DNA of 39,075 nucleotides, taken from an uncultured Eisenbergiella sp. GTDB lineage: Bacteria; Bacillota; Clostridia; Lachnospirales; Lachnospiraceae. A model generated the notes under the pieces. It had not been told where the DNA came from. It did not search any database and saw only the letters and a list, made by a program, of their open reading frames with translations. The DNA lies in contig CAJFMW010000010.1 of assembly GCA_904392525.1 (NCBI GenBank), positions 1 to 39,075 on the forward strand. The letters are read 5' to 3'. Of this stretch, positions 38,911-39,075 are shown in pieces; position 1 is the first letter of the stretch; each line of letters starts with the position of its first letter. The position numbers were made by a program, and so were the translations under genes.

Positions 38911-39075
38911 ATGAGCAGTGAAAAGCTGAACAAAGCGAGAGTATATGAACAAAAAGGAGCGCTGAAGGTTCCGGAAGAACAGCGCCCTGCCTTTCACCTG
39001 TCCGTGCCGACAGGCTGGATGAACGACCCGAACGGATTCTCTTTTTACCGGGGAGACTGCCATCTTTTCTATCAG
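38911..39075 (+). CDS. Glycoside hydrolase family 32 (sucrose-6-phosphate hydrolase / fructanase), 5' end only
   Basis: FHLSVPTGWMNDPNGFSFYRGDCHLFYQ: GH32 WMNDPNG nucleophile motif; truncated by window end. Confidence 0.92.
   Translation, partial: MSSEKLNKARVYEQKGALKVPEEQRPAFHLSVPTGWMNDPNGFSFYRGDCHLFYQ

Noticed and set aside
1-39075. CRISPR arrays, tRNA or rRNA genes
   Set aside because: No regularly spaced repeats with unique spacers and no recognisable tRNA or rRNA sequence seen on reading both strands; not confirmed with tRNAscan or similar.

Overview
The window is a chromosomal segment from a Firmicutes genome, probably Lachnospiraceae or a related Clostridia. That assignment comes from gene content and style only; no search was run. 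It has two parts. (A) About 1-13.9 kb is accessory DNA. It holds small hypothetical genes, a DUF6431-like zinc-binding protein, a sigma-70 region-4-like protein, an orphan MazF/PemK toxin behind a ~420-nt non-coding and apparently structured region, and a Tn554-like recombination module of three consecutive tyrosine recombinases plus a DUF6262/TnpC-like coiled-coil protein. An AT-rich cargo segment follows, with an HNH-type nuclease and an overlapping two-gene unit: an unknown 422-aa protein plus a zinc-ribbon/TIR-like (CAP12/Pycsar-effector type) protein. This two-gene unit is the best candidate for an undescribed anti-phage system. The accessory segment ends inside a Flp-type pilin gene; only the pilin C-terminus survives at ~13.91-14.01 kb. 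(B) About 13.9-39.1 kb is ordinary chromosome. It carries a partial Tad/Flp-like locus (DUF5702-like, two TadE-like, A24 prepilin peptidase, DUF6382-like/FHA), then rhomboid protease, HIT protein, murG, a TSCPD-domain protein, pgi, crcB/fluC, GH31 glucosidase, a 2-hydroxyacid dehydrogenase, rsgA, a toroid-like putative polysaccharide-active protein, a frameshifted aldo/keto reductase, and a fructan/sucrose-type operon (PfkB kinase, LacI regulator, two ABC permeases, solute-binding lipoprotein, GH32 start). Several highly structured intergenic/leader elements, some sharing a CGCTYCGGAAYGGAG motif next to the ribosome-binding site, also merit follow-up.
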